24,825 nt of DNA from 66-474 sp050738155. GTDB taxonomy: Bacteria; Pseudomonadota; Gammaproteobacteria; Xanthomonadales; Rhodanobacteraceae. Positions 16,062 through 23,702 of the stretch are shown piece after piece (the stretch's first letter is position 1; each line of letters begins with the position of its first letter). The stretch lies in assembly GCA_050738155.1 (NCBI GenBank), contig JBOHYW010000034.1:1-24825 (forward strand), read 5' to 3'. The position numbers were made by a program, and so were the translations under genes. The notes below the pieces were generated by a model. That model ran no database searches, was not told where the DNA came from, and saw only the letters and a program-made list of their open reading frames with translations.

Positions 16062-16325
16062 ATGATCATGCTGGACGTCGTCTCACCGGATCAACTTCGG
16101 GCTTTCATCGCCGCGGTCGATGAAGGCCGCTTCTCGGCTGTGAGGCGCAAGCTCTATGGTGTGCAATCGGCGGCGGCCGCGAGCCCCGGCGCCAGGCCGG
16201 TTTCTTCACGAGAAGCGGGTTCCGGTCTGGTTGACCGCCTGTTCCGGCAATTGCTGACCACCGTACCGATGTTGACCAACGGTGTTCGAGCGGCAGGCTT
16301 GGCGGCGGGCAACTGTCGGCTCTGA
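16062..16325 (+). pseudogene. LysR-family regulator, 5' relic
   Basis: From ATG 16062 or 16068 the frame reads LDVVSPDQLRAFIAAVDEGR, then FSAVRRKLYGVQSAAA, the start of a LysR helix-turn-helix (usual form: L-x-x-F-x-x-x-x-E-x-G-S-F-S-A-A). The recognition helix is degraded and the dimerisation helix lost. A weak echo (DRLFRQLLTTVPMLTNGVRA) resembles the F-D-R-T-x-R-x-P-x-L-T segment. A stop follows at 16323-16325, after about 87 codons of an expected 300. Its divergent position suggests it once controlled the adjacent redox cluster, which would now lack its local regulator. Confidence 0.72.
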
Positions 16326-16515
16326 GCAGATCGTCGCATTCGCAGTTGGGCTGCCCAATAGCGGCCGTCTGACAGTAGACTCCGATTCGCACATTTCGAA
16401 ACCGGTGGACTGAGCTGGCAATATCGAGTCCCTGTCTCAAACCATAAGACATGAGTATGTTGACGTTGGAGCCCGAAGCAACGGTAGGCGGAACAAGCGT
16501 ACAAGGGGGAAGCTA

Positions 16516-17643
16516 ATGCTACGTTTTTTGCACACTGCGGATTGGCAGATGGGCCGTCAGTACCCAAGATTTGCCGCTGAAGATGCGGCCGCCTTGTCCG
16601 ACGCGCGATTCAAGGCTGTCGAGCGACTGGCGCAATTAGCAACCGACGAAAAAGTTGACGCGATCCTCGTCGCTGGCGATGTTTTCGATGCGCCAAACCT
16701 CTCTGACCGCACCATCCACCGCACGTTCAATGCGCTGGCGGCCTTTGCCGGCCCGTGGATTCTCATCCCCGGCAATCACGACGCAGCACTGGCTGAAAGC
16801 ATCTGGACACAGGCCGCGCGCCTCCACGCCATTCCGGGAAACGCACACATCTTGCTCACACCCGGCGTCACCGCGTTTGCCAAGCTTGGTTTTGCGATCC
16901 TTGCGGCACCGCTCACGCAGCGCCAGACCCACGACGATTTGACCGCATGGTTTGACACGGCAGAGACGCCCAGCGGGTTGCTGCGAATCGGCCTTGCCCA
17001 CGGCAGTGTCGAGGGTCAGCTACCCGAAGCCGCGGATTCCTCCAACCCCATCGCCCCAGACCGCGCCGAATCGGCGCGACTGGATTACCTCGCACTCGGC
17101 GACTGGCACGGCACCAAGTGCATCAACGTGCGAACCTGGTACAGCGGAACGCCCGAACAGGAGCGTTTCAAGGACAACGGCGCCGGTCAGGCGTTGGTCG
17201 TCGAAATCGACCATCCCGGTGCTGAGCCCAAAGTTAAGCCGCACCCGGTGGGCCACCATCGATGGATCAAACTCAACCAGCACCTGGCTGTAGCCAGTGA
17301 TCTTGAGCAGGCCTTGCAGGTGCTAAATGCATTGCCCGTTCAGTCAGTCGTGGACATCACCATGGATGGTCAGCTGGATCTGGCCGGTTTCGAGCATTTG
17401 CAGCAGGCGCTAAATGCAGCAACCGGCCGTCAACGCAGCCTTGTGGCGCACCTTGAAGCATTGCGTGTCGAGCCGACCGAGGATGATTTGGCATCCCTGC
17501 AAGCCGATGGATATGTGGGGGACGTCATCGCGGACTTGCGGGAACGGCAGCAAGCCGACGGTGAACAGGCAGAAACGGCGCGCAACTCACTGGTGATCTT
17601 GGCTGGCATGTTGCGGGATCATCGAGCGGAGGCCGCGAAATGA
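16516..17643 (+). CDS. SbcD/YhaO-like metallophosphoesterase (DNA repair exonuclease family)
   Basis: The 375-residue protein carries the calcineurin-like metal-site motifs in order: FLHTADWQMG (H6, D9), VAGDVFD (54-58), IPGNHD (86-89), LAHGS (H162) and GDWHG (195-199). Mre11/SbcD nucleases use this site with two divalent metals to cut DNA ends and hairpins. The C-terminal 130 residues are a predicted capping/partner-binding region rich in helices. GGGGGAAG precedes ATG 16516 by about 4-5 nt. Its stop overlaps the start of the ATPase gene (ATGA), so the two are translationally coupled and should form an SbcCD-like complex. Confidence 0.9.
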   Translation: MLRFLHTADWQMGRQYPRFAAEDAAALSDARFKAVERLAQLATDEKVDAILVAGDVFDAPNLSDRTIHRTFNALAAFAGPWILIPGNHDAALAESIWTQAARLHAIPGNAHILLTPGVTAFAKLGFAILAAPLTQRQTHDDLTAWFDTAETPSGLLRIGLAHGSVEGQLPEAADSSNPIAPDRAESARLDYLALGDWHGTKCINVRTWYSGTPEQERFKDNGAGQALVVEIDHPGAEPKVKPHPVGHHRWIKLNQHLAVASDLEQALQVLNALPVQSVVDITMDGQLDLAGFEHLQQALNAATGRQRSLVAHLEALRVEPTEDDLASLQADGYVGDVIADLRERQQADGEQAETARNSLVILAGMLRDHRAEAAK

Positions 17644-20285
17644 GACTCGATTATCTGCATCTCGCCGAGGTCAAGCAGTTTCGCAGGCCGTTGCACCTCA
17701 ACGATTTGACCGATGGCATCAATCTCTTTGTCGGCCCCAACGAATCGGGCAAAAGCACGCTGGTCGAAGCGATTCGTGCGGCGTTTTTTGAACGCTACAA
17801 ATCCGGCAGCGTCGATTACCTGCAGCCTTGGGGTGACAGCTCAGGCGCGCCCGAAGTGGAACTCGCGTTCGACTGGCAGGGTGAACGCTGGGTTCTCAAC
17901 AAGCGCTTCCTCAACAGGCCGCGCTGTGACCTGAAAGTTGGCGCCGAGCACTTCAGCGACACCGATGCCGAAGACAAGCTGGCCGGGCTGTTCGGCTATC
18001 AGTTCGCTGGCAAGGGTGCTAGTCGCCCCGAGGTGCAGGGCATCCCGGGCCTGTTGTGGGTGCAACAAGGCACCATCCATGAAATCCGCGGTCCGGTCGG
18101 TCACGCCGGCGACCAGTTGCAATCGGCGTTGGGTACGAGCCTTGGCGAAGTCGCCGCGAGTGCCGGCGATGCACTGACCGATGCACTGGAGAAAGAACGC
18201 GGGCAGTGGCTTACCCGCACGGGAAAGCCAACGGGTGATTACAAGGCAGCCATCGACGAGTGTGAAGCCGGCCGCGGCGAGCTTGCGGGGCTGGAGGATC
18301 GGATTGGCGAGTATCGCGCGCAGGTTGATGAGCTGGGCCGGTTGCGCGAGAAGCGCGAAACCATCGATCAAGCGCAACCGTGGCGGGCGGAGCGCGCATT
18401 GGCTGGGGAATCGCAGGAACATCTCAAAGAGGTAAACGGCTGGCGAACTGAGCAGCAGCAAAATCAGGCAACGCTGAAAGATCGCGAACGCAGCCAAGTA
18501 CTCCGCCGCCAGCAGATTCAGGGTTTTGAAGCCACCGCCAAACAGTTGGCCAAGCGCGAGGCAGCGAAGTCCAAGGCCTGGGAACAAGTCAGCAATTGCG
18601 ACGCACGCCAGTCGCAAGTTGACGCGCGGCTTGCGCAGGCAAACACCGCTTATGACGAGGCAAAGACTGCCGCAACGCAGGCGCGTCAGCAGGCCGAGCG
18701 CGTGCGACTGCAAGCTGAGCATGGCGTGCTCACGGCTACCTTGATCACCAGCCGCAAGGCATTAAGGCAGGCGCGTGAATTGCAAAAAAAGCTGGTCAGT
18801 CTGCGCGAACAACATCAAGCCAGCACCATCGACGAGAAGGCGCTGGCCAAGCTTAAGCGCTGCCGCTCCAAGTTGGACGAGTTGGCCATTCGTCGCGAGT
18901 CCCTTGCTACTCGCGTGCAATTCGATTTGCTGTCGGGCCAGAGTCTGGCCATAGGCGACGAGAGCGTAAGCGGCAAGGGTGAGCGTCTGCTGCTTGAACC
19001 CACCGAGCTTGTCATCCCCAAGGTCGGCACTCTGCACTTGCAACCCGGCGGCACGGATATTGCTGCGCTTGTGCGTGAGCAGGAACACGCACAGGCACAA
19101 CACGACGGCCTGTTGGCGCGACTCGGCATCGCGACACTGGCCGAGGGCGAGCAACGCGTCACGGCGAGCAAGGATCTCGCGGGCCAAATTGAACGCGAAG
19201 CAGCACGCTTGGAAGGTGCGGCGCCTGAAGGTTTGGATGCACTCGCTGCTCAGTATGATTTGGACGATGCGCGTCTGAAAGGGTTGTCAGGCAAGCTCGC
19301 GAACTTGCCTGACCCAGTTCCGGATGCCATCGATGAAGCGACGGCCGAAGCGGCACTTAAAGCTACGCATACCAAGCTGAAGGCAGCCGAGCAGGCAGCC
19401 GCCGATCTCAAACATGATCTGGCCATGGCCAAGCAGACGCTCACCACGGCCCGCGAGGAATGGGAGCAGATCAACAACGAGCTGGAGTCACCCGAGCACA
19501 AGGCAAGCATCAAGAACGCCAACGACCAATTGACGAATCTCAACGCCGAAGTCGCCTGCCTTCAAGACGTCATCAACGCGCGTCAACAGCAAATCGATGC
19601 AGCGCAACCGGAGGTGTTGCAACAGGATGTCGAACGGCACACCCGATCCGCCGAGGCCATGGAGCATGCCGCGATCGAGCGCAAACAAGCCATCGACCGC
19701 CTTGAGGCAAAACTCGAAACCCTTGGTGCGCAAGGTTTGGATGAAAAACGCGACACGTTGCAACAGGAAGTCGAGGCCAGCGAACGTCGGTGCGACGAGC
19801 TGGGCCGCCGCACCGCCGCGCTCGACTTGCTTCTGACTCTTCTGAAGGACAAGCGCCAGGCGTTGACCCGCCAATTGCAGGCCCCCTTGAAAACGCACCT
19901 CGATCATTACCTGAAGCTGCTGTTTCCGCATGCCAGCCTCACGGTCGATGAAAACCTCATGCCGCAAATGCTCACTCGTCAGCCGACAGCAGGGACGGAA
20001 AATGGCGACGTCGAAAACCTGAGTTACGGCACGCGCGAGCAGATGGGCCTCATCAGCCGCCTTGCCTATGCCGATCTGCTGCGCGAAACCGGCAAACCCA
20101 CGCTCATCATTCTGGACGATGCATTGGTTCACAGCGACGCCGGTCGTCTGGCACAGATGAAACGCATCCTGTTTGATGCCGCGACCAGGCATCAGGTGCT
20201 GCTGTTTTCCTGCCATCCGGAGAACTGGCGCGATCTTGGGGTACCCGCGCGCGATTTACAGACATTGAAAGCCACGGCTGCATGA
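17640..20285 (+). CDS. SbcC/Rad50/YhaN-like coiled-coil ATPase
   Basis: The 881-residue SMC-like ATPase has Walker A GPNESGKS (32-39) and a Q-loop region around LLWVQQGT (138-145). It has two long coiled-coil arms (about 185-425 and 475-755), signature LSYGTREQM (794-802), Walker B TLIILDDALV (821-830) and an H-loop at CHPE (H859). At the arm tip it has no CxxC zinc hook; residues about 426-471 form a beta-rich insert (SLAIGDESVSG, LLEPTELVIPKVGTLHLQPG). It should use ATP to open and close DNA-end access for the partner nuclease. It is shorter than E. coli SbcC (about 1,050) and close to YhaN-type proteins. It ends abruptly next to an SDR relic. Confidence 0.9.
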   Translation: MRLDYLHLAEVKQFRRPLHLNDLTDGINLFVGPNESGKSTLVEAIRAAFFERYKSGSVDYLQPWGDSSGAPEVELAFDWQGERWVLNKRFLNRPRCDLKVGAEHFSDTDAEDKLAGLFGYQFAGKGASRPEVQGIPGLLWVQQGTIHEIRGPVGHAGDQLQSALGTSLGEVAASAGDALTDALEKERGQWLTRTGKPTGDYKAAIDECEAGRGELAGLEDRIGEYRAQVDELGRLREKRETIDQAQPWRAERALAGESQEHLKEVNGWRTEQQQNQATLKDRERSQVLRRQQIQGFEATAKQLAKREAAKSKAWEQVSNCDARQSQVDARLAQANTAYDEAKTAATQARQQAERVRLQAEHGVLTATLITSRKALRQARELQKKLVSLREQHQASTIDEKALAKLKRCRSKLDELAIRRESLATRVQFDLLSGQSLAIGDESVSGKGERLLLEPTELVIPKVGTLHLQPGGTDIAALVREQEHAQAQHDGLLARLGIATLAEGEQRVTASKDLAGQIEREAARLEGAAPEGLDALAAQYDLDDARLKGLSGKLANLPDPVPDAIDEATAEAALKATHTKLKAAEQAAADLKHDLAMAKQTLTTAREEWEQINNELESPEHKASIKNANDQLTNLNAEVACLQDVINARQQQIDAAQPEVLQQDVERHTRSAEAMEHAAIERKQAIDRLEAKLETLGAQGLDEKRDTLQQEVEASERRCDELGRRTAALDLLLTLLKDKRQALTRQLQAPLKTHLDHYLKLLFPHASLTVDENLMPQMLTRQPTAGTENGDVENLSYGTREQMGLISRLAYADLLRETGKPTLIILDDALVHSDAGRLAQMKRILFDAATRHQVLLFSCHPENWRDLGVPARDLQTLKATAA

Positions 20286-20299
20286 GATTCGTTCGTATC

Positions 20300-20529
20300 G
20301 TCAACGGGAGCGAGGTCTGCTTCGACCGAGCCGTACTATCGGCAAGATCGATCGCGAGGCCAACAAAGTTCTCGGCCCGAGTTTCTGACCAAGGTGCTTC
20401 AGACGGTCTGCGCGACAGTCCGAGCCAACGACGCGCCATCCCTCTGCGACAAGCACGCGGGCGCTCGCTTCACCGATCCCTGACGTGACACCAGCGACAA
20501 ACGCGGTCTTCGTGACCCTACGTTGTCAT
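20300..20529 (-). pseudogene. SDR-family dehydrogenase relic, N-terminal part with frameshift
   Basis: The minus strand encodes VTKTAFVAGVTSGIGEASAR and then VLVAEGWRVVGSDCRADRLK, the cofactor-binding start of an SDR (TSGIGEA). Similarity then moves to another frame (ENFVGLAIDLADSTARSKQT, 20439 frame), matching the usual L-A-x-D-V-x-D segment, so at least one frameshift is present. The presumed start ATG (20527-20529) overlaps the stop of the NTF2-like gene (ATGA) but meets a TAG three codons later. Similarity ends near 20310, beside the ATPase stop at 20285, so the catalytic YxxxK half is gone. It once followed the NTF2-like gene in one operon. Confidence 0.72.
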
Positions 20530-20972
20530 TCCGGCTTGTGGGAGGTGTAGAACTCGCTTGCGATCTTCCAGGTGCCGTCAACCTTCAGCAACTGGAGCGT
20601 CTTCCAACCCCATGACTCGCCTTGAGGTCTCGTGTTGATAAACACGAGCGTCACGGTAGCGAGATTTCCATCCTGTTCGATGCGAATGCCCTTGAACCTC
20701 TGCGTGAAAGGCGGTCCCTCGAAGACGGCCTTGCGGAACGCCTCGTAGTTCGAGGTTCCTGCGCCACTCGTCCAGCCGGTTGCAGGTACCGACGAGAAGG
20801 GAATCGATTTGTCGAGCAGCAAGGTCTCGAACAGCACTTGGTTCCTGGTTGAGACCGCCTGCGTGTAAGTGGCGAGCAGCGCTTCGATCGCGGCGCGATC
20901 GTTGCCTGTGCTGTCAAAATGCGCCGGAATGACGGCGAGCACGGCCAGACCGATGGCGAGGGCAGACATCAT
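20526..20972 (-). CDS. NTF2/SnoaL-like protein, probably secreted
   Basis: The 148-residue protein has a short hydrophobic N-terminus (MMSALAIGLAVLAVIPAHF), a possible signal peptide. It then has an NTF2-fold pattern: NDRAAIEALLATYTQAVSTRN, SNYEAFRKAVF, and strands RIEQDGNLATVTLVFI, KTLQLLKVDGTWKIASEFY. The family contains enzymes and ligand-binding proteins; nothing here identifies a substrate. AGAAGGAG precedes ATG 20972. Its 5' 63 codon-bases, ribosome binding site and upstream hairpin are duplicated at 22324-22452. The stop overlaps the start of the SDR relic. Confidence 0.82.
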   Translation of the reverse strand: MMSALAIGLAVLAVIPAHFDSTGNDRAAIEALLATYTQAVSTRNQVLFETLLLDKSIPFSSVPATGWTSGAGTSNYEAFRKAVFEGPPFTQRFKGIRIEQDGNLATVTLVFINTRPQGESWGWKTLQLLKVDGTWKIASEFYTSHKPE

Positions 20973-21031
20973 CAGATGCTCCTTCTGTTGCAGGGGCCGT
21001 GCGTGAGTTCAAGCACGGCGACGAGTGGAGG
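20909..21031. repeat. Direct repeat, copy 1 (NTF2 gene 5' end plus upstream hairpin and tautomerase tail)
   Basis: The first 99 bp (20909-21007) match 22324-22422 at 96 positions by direct reading; after a short indel, similarity resumes through 21031. On the minus strand this copy holds the last codons of a tautomerase gene (TRRRA, stop), a hairpin, a ribosome binding site and the first codons of the intact NTF2-like gene. Two of the three mismatches fall in coding sequence and both are synonymous. Confidence 0.92.
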
Positions 21032-21095
21032 GTTCTACCCGGATTTTCGCGCCTGGCGTGCCGCGCCGATTACCGAGGCACGATCGGCGTCCGTG

Positions 21096-22259
21096 TTACG
21101 AGCGGAGGCTCCTCAGGCCGGTGCGAATTTCGTTGATCAGGGTCTCGGGTTGCTCGAAGGCTGCGAAGTGTCCGCCCTTGTTGGCCTCGCCGTAGTGAAT
21201 CAAGTTGCTGTAGGTGTCTTCGATCCAGCTTCGTGGCAGGCGTGGGATGTCGCGTGGGAACACGGTCACGGCGACCGGCAGAGTCAGTTTGGGGCCGGCC
21301 ATGCTGGCTCCTTTGTTCTCCCAGTAGATGCGGCCGGACGACGCTGCACTGTTTGTGTACCAGTAGAGCGAGATTGCATCCAGCATGTCGTCGGTGCTGA
21401 GCGCCTCCTCGGCGAGCCCCTGGTTGTCCGTCTTGGATTGGAACTTTTCGTAGATCCAGGCTGCCTGGCCGGCCGGAGAGTCCGCCAGGGCGAATCCGAT
21501 GGTCTCTGGCTTCGTCCCCTGAAGGTGGCTTGCTCCACCGAGATCGCCGGTGTAGATGGCGAGCGTGTCCACGGCGTAGCGCTCGTCGGGCGACAGTGTG
21601 TCGGGTATCTGTGCGGGAAAGGCGTATTGAGTGTTCAAGTGAATCCCGAGAAGACCCTCAGGCCGCATAGCCCCAAGGGCGGAGGTTACGACGGCACCCC
21701 AATCACCGCCTTGAGCGGCCCAATTCTTGTAGCCAAGACGCTTCATGAGTTCCACCCAAGCGCTTGCGATACGTGAAACAGTCCACCCTGTTTCGGTCGG
21801 TTTTTGGGAAAACCCGAATCCGGGCAGCGACGGGACGACGACGTCAAATGAATCTTCGACGTTTCCTTCGAACGCCACCGGGTCAGTTAGTGGGCCAATG
21901 AGTTTCAGGAACTCGACGATCGAGCCTGGCCATCCGTGCGTCAAAATGAGCGGCATCGCATTCGGATTCCTGGACTTGACGTGGATGAAATGAATATCGA
22001 GTCCATCGATCGCGGTCAGGAACTGCGGAAAACGATTGAGCTCCGACTCGAATCGGCGCCAGTCGTACTCCCGCTCCCAGTAGTTGATCAACGATTTCGC
22101 ATTCTCCAAGCGGACACCTTGCGACCAGTCAGGGACGGTTTCCGGATTCGGCCATCGAGTTCTGGCGAGTCGCTGTTTCAGGTCGTCAATCTCGGAGTCC
22201 GCGATCGCGACGGTGAATGGACGGACGAAGGCTGAGGATGCGGGCATCGTTGCGGTCAT
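21096..22259 (-). CDS. Epoxide hydrolase, alpha/beta-hydrolase fold
   Basis: The 387-residue protein has the N-terminal epoxide hydrolase segment (FTVAIADSEIDDLKQRLARTR, RWPNPE, DWSQGV, YW), the oxyanion motif HGWPGS (108-113), the nucleophile aspartate in GGDWGA (D186) and the catalytic histidine in KGGHFAAFEQP (about H364). Such enzymes open epoxides to diols through a covalent ester, in the microsomal-type/juvenile hormone hydrolase-like subgroup. It has no signal peptide. The start is ATG 22259 with AGGAGAA 7 nt upstream. It is bracketed by direct repeats (20909-21031 and 22324-22452), so it appears to have been placed between the tautomerase and NTF2-like genes. Confidence 0.92.
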   Translation of the reverse strand: MTATMPASSAFVRPFTVAIADSEIDDLKQRLARTRWPNPETVPDWSQGVRLENAKSLINYWEREYDWRRFESELNRFPQFLTAIDGLDIHFIHVKSRNPNAMPLILTHGWPGSIVEFLKLIGPLTDPVAFEGNVEDSFDVVVPSLPGFGFSQKPTETGWTVSRIASAWVELMKRLGYKNWAAQGGDWGAVVTSALGAMRPEGLLGIHLNTQYAFPAQIPDTLSPDERYAVDTLAIYTGDLGGASHLQGTKPETIGFALADSPAGQAAWIYEKFQSKTDNQGLAEEALSTDDMLDAISLYWYTNSAASSGRIYWENKGASMAGPKLTLPVAVTVFPRDIPRLPRSWIEDTYSNLIHYGEANKGGHFAAFEQPETLINEIRTGLRSLRS

Positions 22260-22279
22260 TGCCTTGTTCTCCTGAACTT

Positions 22280-22387
22280 TCACTTTTGGTGCAGCGATAT
22301 TGCACACGGGTGGGCAATGCATATGCTGTCAAAATGCGCCGGAATGACGGCGAGCACGGCCAGACCAATGGCGAGAGCAGACATCAT
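22280..22387 (-). pseudogene. Truncated duplicate of the NTF2-like gene 5' end (35-codon ORF)
   Basis: The minus strand reads MMSALAIGLAVLAVIPAHFD then S, identical to the NTF2-like protein, before diverging into ICIAHPCAISLHQK and a TGA at 22280. It retains the same ribosome binding site (AGAAGGAG) as the full gene. It ends 20 nt before the epoxide hydrolase ATG, so it may still be translated as a short hydrophobic peptide and couple to the hydrolase. The simplest reading is a by-product of the duplication. Confidence 0.75.
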
Positions 22388-22452
22388 CAGATGCTCCTTC
22401 TGTTGCAGGGGCCGTGCGTAAGCGTGAGCTCACGCACGGCGACGGGTGGAGG
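22324..22452. repeat. Direct repeat, copy 2
   Basis: This is the partner of 20909-21031 in the same orientation, about 1.4 kb away on the other side of the epoxide hydrolase gene. It holds the true 3' end of the intact tautomerase gene, the intergenic hairpin, and a truncated NTF2-like 5' end. The two copies together imply an ancestral order of tautomerase then NTF2-like gene, directly adjacent. Confidence 0.92.
22411..22440. repeat. Inverted repeat/hairpin after the tautomerase gene
   Basis: GCCGTGCGT (22411-22419) pairs perfectly with ACGCACGGC (22432-22440). An alternative inner 14-bp palindrome, GCGTGAGCTCACGC, spans 22423-22436. The equivalent hairpin in copy 1 is GCCGTGC/GCACGGC (20996-21002 and 21013-21019). 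It overlaps the tautomerase stop and could act as a weak terminator or RNA stability element; no T-run follows. Confidence 0.6.
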
Positions 22453-22813
22453 CGGTCTTTCCGCCAAAGCCCCACGATTCAGGGTCGGCCTCATTCACCA
22501 CCACATAAGTTGCTTCTGGCAGGGCGTTTCCAAGCAGGTTGCGCAGAAGCGCGAAGGTTTGCTCGACGAAGGCGGCCTTTTGCTCAGGTGTGTTGGTTCC
22601 CGCGGTAACCGTGATGACGACATGCGCGGCTACGGTGGCACGGGCGCCGCCGACAAACCACGCGCCCTGCCGCACAGGCTCTATCAAGACCGAGGTGACG
22701 TCGCTCGCCTTGGCGAGCACGGTGGTCGCCAACTTGACCAGACCGTCGCGCAAGTGCTCGACGACGGCCTCATCAGCATCGGGGGGAAGTACGGTGGCAC
22801 GAAGGAAGGGCAT
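22430..22813 (-). CDS. Tautomerase-family protein
   Basis: The 127-residue protein begins Met-Pro (MPFLRATVLPPDADEAVVEH), placing Pro at position 1 after Met removal, the catalytic base of the tautomerase superfamily. The remainder shows the beta-alpha-beta pattern (VIEPVRQGAWFVGGA-like strand, VVITVTAGTNTPEQKAAFVEQ, TYVVVNEADPESWGFGGK) with the W-G-x-G-G-K ending typical of tautomerase_3/MIF-like proteins. It probably isomerises or dehalogenates a small keto-acid; the substrate is unknown. AGGAGA lies about 5 nt before ATG 22813. Its last codons lie in the direct repeat. Confidence 0.85.
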   Translation of the reverse strand: MPFLRATVLPPDADEAVVEHLRDGLVKLATTVLAKASDVTSVLIEPVRQGAWFVGGARATVAAHVVITVTAGTNTPEQKAAFVEQTFALLRNLLGNALPEATYVVVNEADPESWGFGGKTASTRRRA

Positions 22814-22930
22814 GGGGATCTCCTGTTGATCGGGTCGTTGATTCAGACAGCAAGTTCATCGCGTGGCAGGGGCATATTTTCTCCGTTGGCGAGCAAACGG
22901 GAACGTGAAATGAACGCATTCCATGCCACT

Positions 22931-23680
22931 TCACCACGGGAGCTGGCCGTTTTCGTTCGAGAACGTGCCGGTCGGACCGTCCGGGCCGAGGAGCGCGAGG
23001 CGCACGGGTTCGCGTGCGGCCTGCTCGACGGTGCGCGTACCCGCAAAGTTGTTGAGGTCGGTCGCAGTGAAGCCCGGAGCGGCGGCGTTGACCTTGATGC
23101 CGTCCGATGCAAGTTCGGCGGCGAACGCGATGGTGATCGCGTTCAGTGCCGTCTTGGATACGGAGTAGGCGCCGTACTTCGCGCGGTTCGGATTGGCCGG
23201 GTCCGCATTCCGCGTGAGCGAGCCAAGGCCGCTCGAGACATTGACGATGCGCGCGGCAGGTGCTTCCCGCAGCAGCGCCAGCATGGCCTGCGTGACGGCG
23301 ATGACGCCGAACACGTTGGTCTCGAATATCGCGTGCAGCGCGCCGGAAGACACATTGCTCAGGAGACCCGATCTGGCGATGTCTTCAAGCGACCGGCCCG
23401 GTTTTCCGGTGTGCGAAATGCCCGCGTTGTTCACCAGCACGTCGAGACGGTCGAACTCGTCGCGGATGCGCTCTGCCGCGGCGGCGATGGATGCCTGATC
23501 CATGACGTCGAGCTGGACGGCGCGGGCGTCTCCCTCAATCGTCTTCACGGCCGCCTCGCCGCGCTCGGGGTCGCGTGACCCCACGAGCACGGTAAGGCCG
23601 CGCTCTGCGAGATCCTTCGCGATTTGTAGACCGATTCCCTTGTTGGCCCCCGTGACCAGGGCGACGGGTTTGTTCTGCAT
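22931..23680 (-). CDS. SDR-family NAD(P)-dependent oxidoreductase
   Basis: The 249-residue classical/carbonyl-reductase-like SDR has TGANKGIG (10-17), LDVMD (58-62), NNAG (84-87), NVSSGLGS with catalytic S150, and YSVSK (Y172, K176). PGFTATDLNNFAGTRTVEQAA is the typical substrate-loop region and GPTGTFSNENGQLPW a carbonyl-reductase-like end. The start is ATG 23680, with AAGGAG and GGAG about 6 nt upstream; ATG 23686 would be too close to the Shine-Dalgarno. A strong hairpin lies in its 5' leader (23703-23760). The substrate is unknown, probably a quinone or carbonyl compound. Confidence 0.9.
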   Translation of the reverse strand: MQNKPVALVTGANKGIGLQIAKDLAERGLTVLVGSRDPERGEAAVKTIEGDARAVQLDVMDQASIAAAAERIRDEFDRLDVLVNNAGISHTGKPGRSLEDIARSGLLSNVSSGALHAIFETNVFGVIAVTQAMLALLREAPAARIVNVSSGLGSLTRNADPANPNRAKYGAYSVSKTALNAITIAFAAELASDGIKVNAAAPGFTATDLNNFAGTRTVEQAAREPVRLALLGPDGPTGTFSNENGQLPW

Positions 23681-23702
23681 AACCATCTCCTTCCATCTTT
23701 CA

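Noticed and set aside
22217..23578. 453-codon plus-strand open frame opposite the tautomerase and SDR genes.
   Set aside because: Arg/Gly-rich without recognisable domains; the opposite strand carries genes with intact motifs and ribosome binding sites.
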